Shown here one piece after another: positions 61,792 through 64,000 of a stretch of DNA of 64,000 nucleotides. Where the stretch lies: contig CAVQSI010000006.1 in NCBI GenBank assembly GCA_963715825.1, positions 62,001 through 126,000 of the forward strand. The letters run 5' to 3'. Origin of the DNA: Sva-07 sp963715825 (lineage in GTDB: Bacteria > Actinomycetota > Acidimicrobiia > Acidimicrobiales > Ilumatobacteraceae). Both the position numbers and the translations under genes were made by a program. The notes beneath the pieces are model-generated. The model worked only from the letters and a program-made list of their open reading frames with translations, searched no databases and was not told the DNA's origin. Numbering within the stretch: position 1 is the stretch's first letter; each line of letters opens with the position of its first letter.

Positions 61792-62619
61792 TCAGCGGCG
61801 GCGTCGGCGGCCGCGGCCGCCTCGGGAGTTGCGAGACCCGGCGACGGCGATCCCGGCGGCGAAGCTCGCGCCCACGATCCCGATCGTGCCGACCGATGCC
61901 GCCGTGCGTCGCACCACCGACTTGGTCTGCTGGCTGAAGATCACGATCGGCCACCCGTTGCGGCGGGCGTGGCGTTCGAGCCTGGCGTCGGGGTTGACCG
62001 CCACGGGATGGCCGACCGCCTCGAGCATCGGCAGGTCGCTCGCCGAGTCGCTGTACGCGTAGCACTGGTCGAGTTCGTAGCCGTTCCAGTTCGCCAGCTC
62101 GACCATTGCTTCGACCTTGCCGGGCCCGTAGCAGAACGGCCCGTCGAGCTCGCCGGTGTAGCGCCCGTCCACGACACGACTGCGCGTGCCGATGCCCGAG
62201 GTCATGCCGAACGAATGGGCGAGCGGCTCGACGATCTCCTGCGGCGCGGCCGACACGATGAACGTGTCACGCCCGGCGTGGCGATGGCGATCGAGCAGCC
62301 GCCGTGCTTCGGGACGCAGCTTGGCGAGCAGGCGGGGGAGGACCTCGACGTTGAGCGCCTGCAGGTCGCTCTGGCGCATCCCGGCGACCGCCTTGAGGAT
62401 GCGGGCCTTGACCTCGTCGGTCGTGTCGTCGTCGGCGCCGAACAACTGGAACGACACCGCGCCGGCGGCGTCGCGGACGAACTCGAGGTTCGGGATCAAC
62501 CCGGCCTTGCGTGCCTGGAGCGCCAGCGTGAACGCCGACGAGCCCGAGATCAGGGTGCGATCGAGATCGAAGAAGGCCGCGCTCGGCCCGGAGCTGGCGA
62601 CGTTGACGTACTCACTCAT
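61792..62619 (-). CDS. HAD-IB family phosphatase with C-terminal hydrophobic tail
   Basis: SerB-like HAD-IB phosphatase of 275 residues. AAFFDLDRTLISGSSA is motif I, DTFIVSAAPQEIVEP motif II, and YAYSDSASDLPMLEAVGHPVAVNPDARL motif III/IV. It ends with a hydrophobic segment (TIGIVGASFAAGIAVAG) and an Arg-rich tip, a likely tail anchor. Relatives act on lipid or amino-acid phosphates. It overlaps the rsmI stop by eight bases. Confidence 0.83.
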   Translation of the reverse strand: MSEYVNVASSGPSAAFFDLDRTLISGSSAFTLALQARKAGLIPNLEFVRDAAGAVSFQLFGADDDTTDEVKARILKAVAGMRQSDLQALNVEVLPRLLAKLRPEARRLLDRHRHAGRDTFIVSAAPQEIVEPLAHSFGMTSGIGTRSRVVDGRYTGELDGPFCYGPGKVEAMVELANWNGYELDQCYAYSDSASDLPMLEAVGHPVAVNPDARLERHARRNGWPIVIFSQQTKSVVRRTAASVGTIGIVGASFAAGIAVAGSRNSRGGRGRRRRR

Positions 62620-63478
62620 CGGGAACCTCCCCGGTGTCGGTGTCGGTGTTGTCGTCGGTGTCGGTGAGTCCGAGCGCGAGCGCGTAGACCTCGCGCTTCG
62701 GGCGCCCGACGTGCTTGGCCACGGCGGCGGCGGCGTCTCGGGTCGACGATCCGGCGGCGAGTTCGCCGCGCAGTGCGGTGCGTACGTCGTCGTCGCTGAC
62801 CGGGCGATCGTCGACCGGCGCGCCCTCGAGCACGAGGACGTACTCGCCCCGCGGACCGCCGATGTCGACGCTGCCGAGCGGGCCACGCACGACCTCTTCG
62901 TACAGCTTGGTGAGCTCGCGGGCCACCACGACCTGACGATCGTCGCCGCAGGCGGTTCGCAGGTCCTCGAGGGTGCGCAGCACACGGTGCGGGGCCTCGT
63001 AGATGATCGTCGTGCGAGGTTCGGCTGCGATCTCGGCGAGCCGCGTCGCCCGGTCGTTGCCTTTGCGGGGAAGGAACCCTTCGAACACGAACCGGTCGGC
63101 GGCGAGCCCGCTGATCGTGAGCGCCATGACCGCGGCGCTCGGGCCGGGGACGGCGCTGACGTCGTAGCCGGCGTCGATCGCGGCGCGCACGATGCGCTCG
63201 CCGGGGTCGGAGATGCCGGGCGTGCCGGCGTCGCTCACGATCGCCACGTCGCGTCCGCCCGCGAGCACCCCCAACGCGTCGGTGATGCGGTCGAACTCGG
63301 TGTGGTCGTTGCACACCGCGAGCCGTTCGGCCTTGACGCCGGCGTGCTGGAGCAGCAGGCCGGTGCGTCGGGTGTCCTCGCAGCAGATCAGCCCGGCGTG
63401 CGCGAGCACGTCGACGGCGCGTGGCGACAGGTCGGCGAGGTTGCCGATCGGGGTGGCGACCAGCCAGAGCGTGCTCAT
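62612..63478 (-). CDS. rsmI: 16S rRNA 2'-O-methyltransferase RsmI
   Basis: RsmI (288 residues) methylates C1402 of 16S rRNA. It has LVATPIGNLADLSPRAVDVL, CCEDTRRTGLLL, VAIVSDAGTPGISDPGERIV, SAVPGPSAAVMAL and FVFEGFLPRKG. The C-terminal Asp/Thr-rich tail is short and variable. ATG at 63476-63478 overlaps the DUF192 stop (ATGA). Confidence 0.94.
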   Translation of the reverse strand: MSTLWLVATPIGNLADLSPRAVDVLAHAGLICCEDTRRTGLLLQHAGVKAERLAVCNDHTEFDRITDALGVLAGGRDVAIVSDAGTPGISDPGERIVRAAIDAGYDVSAVPGPSAAVMALTISGLAADRFVFEGFLPRKGNDRATRLAEIAAEPRTTIIYEAPHRVLRTLEDLRTACGDDRQVVVARELTKLYEEVVRGPLGSVDIGGPRGEYVLVLEGAPVDDRPVSDDDVRTALRGELAAGSSTRDAAAAVAKHVGRPKREVYALALGLTDTDDNTDTDTGEVPDE

Positions 63479-63849
63479 GGCGCTGCGTTGTCCGATCCCT
63501 CGACACCTTCGAGCGCGTCGGCGCGGCGGAGTTCGACCTCGTCGCCGACGTGCAGGCCCCATCGCCCGAACGCGCCGCCTTCGGCCTCGATCACCCAGCT
63601 CGCTCGCCACACCGGAATGCCGATCCGGTACCGGTTCATGTGCATCGTCTTCACCACGACGCCGTCGCTGCCCACGTAGGCGATGTCGATCGGGAACCGC
63701 ATTCCGATCGTGTGGATCCAACGACAGCGCTCGATCACGAGCGCGCCGTCCAGGCCGTCCCTGCCGAGCAGGCCGCGGCGGCGCGCTCGGCGGGTGTCGG
63801 CCACTTCCGCCGAGGCCAGCACGCGGGCGTCACTGACCAACCAAGCCAT
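63475..63849 (-). CDS. DUF192 family protein
   Basis: Small beta-rich DUF192 protein of 124 residues. It has ADTRRARRRGLLGRDGL, IHTIGMRFPIDIAYVGSDGVVV and a C-terminal VIEAEGGAFGRWGLHVGDEVEL. Function is unknown in the family. ATG at 63847-63849; it is coupled to rsmI. Confidence 0.86.
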   Translation of the reverse strand: MAWLVSDARVLASAEVADTRRARRRGLLGRDGLDGALVIERCRWIHTIGMRFPIDIAYVGSDGVVVKTMHMNRYRIGIPVWRASWVIEAEGGAFGRWGLHVGDEVELRRADALEGVEGSDNAAP

Positions 63850-63958
63850 CCTCGCAGTGTGCCAGATGATGCCCGATCCGGTGAGTGTCCCGGCGAGCAT
63901 GTCGCCGGCGTCGGGCTGGGGTACGTTCGGCGGGTGGGCCGAGCGCAGGTGATCGACG

Positions 63959-64000
63959 ATGTCGTCACCTGATGCGTTCGAGTTGGTCGGCGTCGACGCC
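63959..64000 (+). CDS. Possible start of a plus-strand gene, cut by the window edge
   Basis: An ATG at 63959 opens a frame of 14 codons (SSPDAFELVGVDA) to the edge, divergent from the DUF192 gene. It has no recognisable family, and the call rests only on position and codon character. Confidence 0.3.
   Translation, partial: MSSPDAFELVGVDA

Overview
The window is high-GC, gene-dense bacterial chromosome. It contains no phage, plasmid, insertion-sequence or CRISPR features. Gene order and protein families point to an actinobacterium. The run rsmI / metG / tatD / ksgA / ispE / glmU / prs / rplY / pth / mfd / mazG / eno / ftsB matches the order known from Mycobacterium (Rv1003 to Rv1024 region), and the tiny bS22 ribosomal protein is present. 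Two form II CoxL proteins, the AbiEi/DUF559 protein and the overall style suggest class Acidimicrobiia (Ilumatobacter-like); that placement is inference.

Layout. (1) 1-5.6 kb, minus strand: a BMP-type nucleoside ABC importer (lipoprotein, double ATPase, two permeases) running into adenosine deaminase, which is cut by the window edge. The lipoprotein gene carries three single-base insertions. (2) 5.8-9.1 kb: an SGNH hydrolase, two enoyl-CoA hydratase-like genes and an unknown gene. (3) 9.1-13.4 kb: a MoxR ATPase and a fused DUF58-transglutaminase membrane protein. (4) 13.6-21.2 kb: a small basic protein, GNAT, a truncated Ppx/GppA remnant, DUF501, then molybdenum-hydroxylase accessory genes (coxG-like, mobA-like, two xdhC-type, coxE, coxD) with an NlpC/P60 peptidase among them. 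(5) 21.3-25.5 kb: glycogen debranching enzyme, FAD oxidoreductase, SDR. (6) 25.5-30.8 kb: a translationally coupled surface-glycan cluster (GT-C-like membrane protein, methyltransferase, flippase-like protein, GT2, lytic-transglycosylase lipoprotein). The lipoprotein gene is frameshifted. (7) 30.8-39.8 kb: form II CoxM/L/S, a K+ channel, HAD and HD phosphohydrolases and a second CoxL. (8) 39.8-64 kb: the conserved housekeeping block, interrupted by two proline-rich membrane paralogues between mazG and eno, plus tRNA-Gln.

How it fits together. Regions 4 and 7 together hold what is needed to build and mature CO-dehydrogenase-like molybdenum hydroxylases. They lie between ftsB and DUF501/ppx, which are neighbours in other actinobacteria, so this block looks inserted into an ancestral housekeeping operon. 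The flanking DUF501/ppx pair looks damaged.

The most unusual non-coding features are two families of intergenic repeats. Family A has a 62-bp tandem hairpin unit plus a roughly 80-bp 3' module, at 17.8, 40.4 and 59.2 kb. It has been absorbed into the 3' end of enolase and the 5' end of tatD. Family B is a long palindrome bounded by CCGAAA...TTTCGG, found just downstream of five minus-strand stop codons, four of them in consecutive intergenic gaps of the prs-to-mfd run. Two of its copies have different hairpin cores that still pair.
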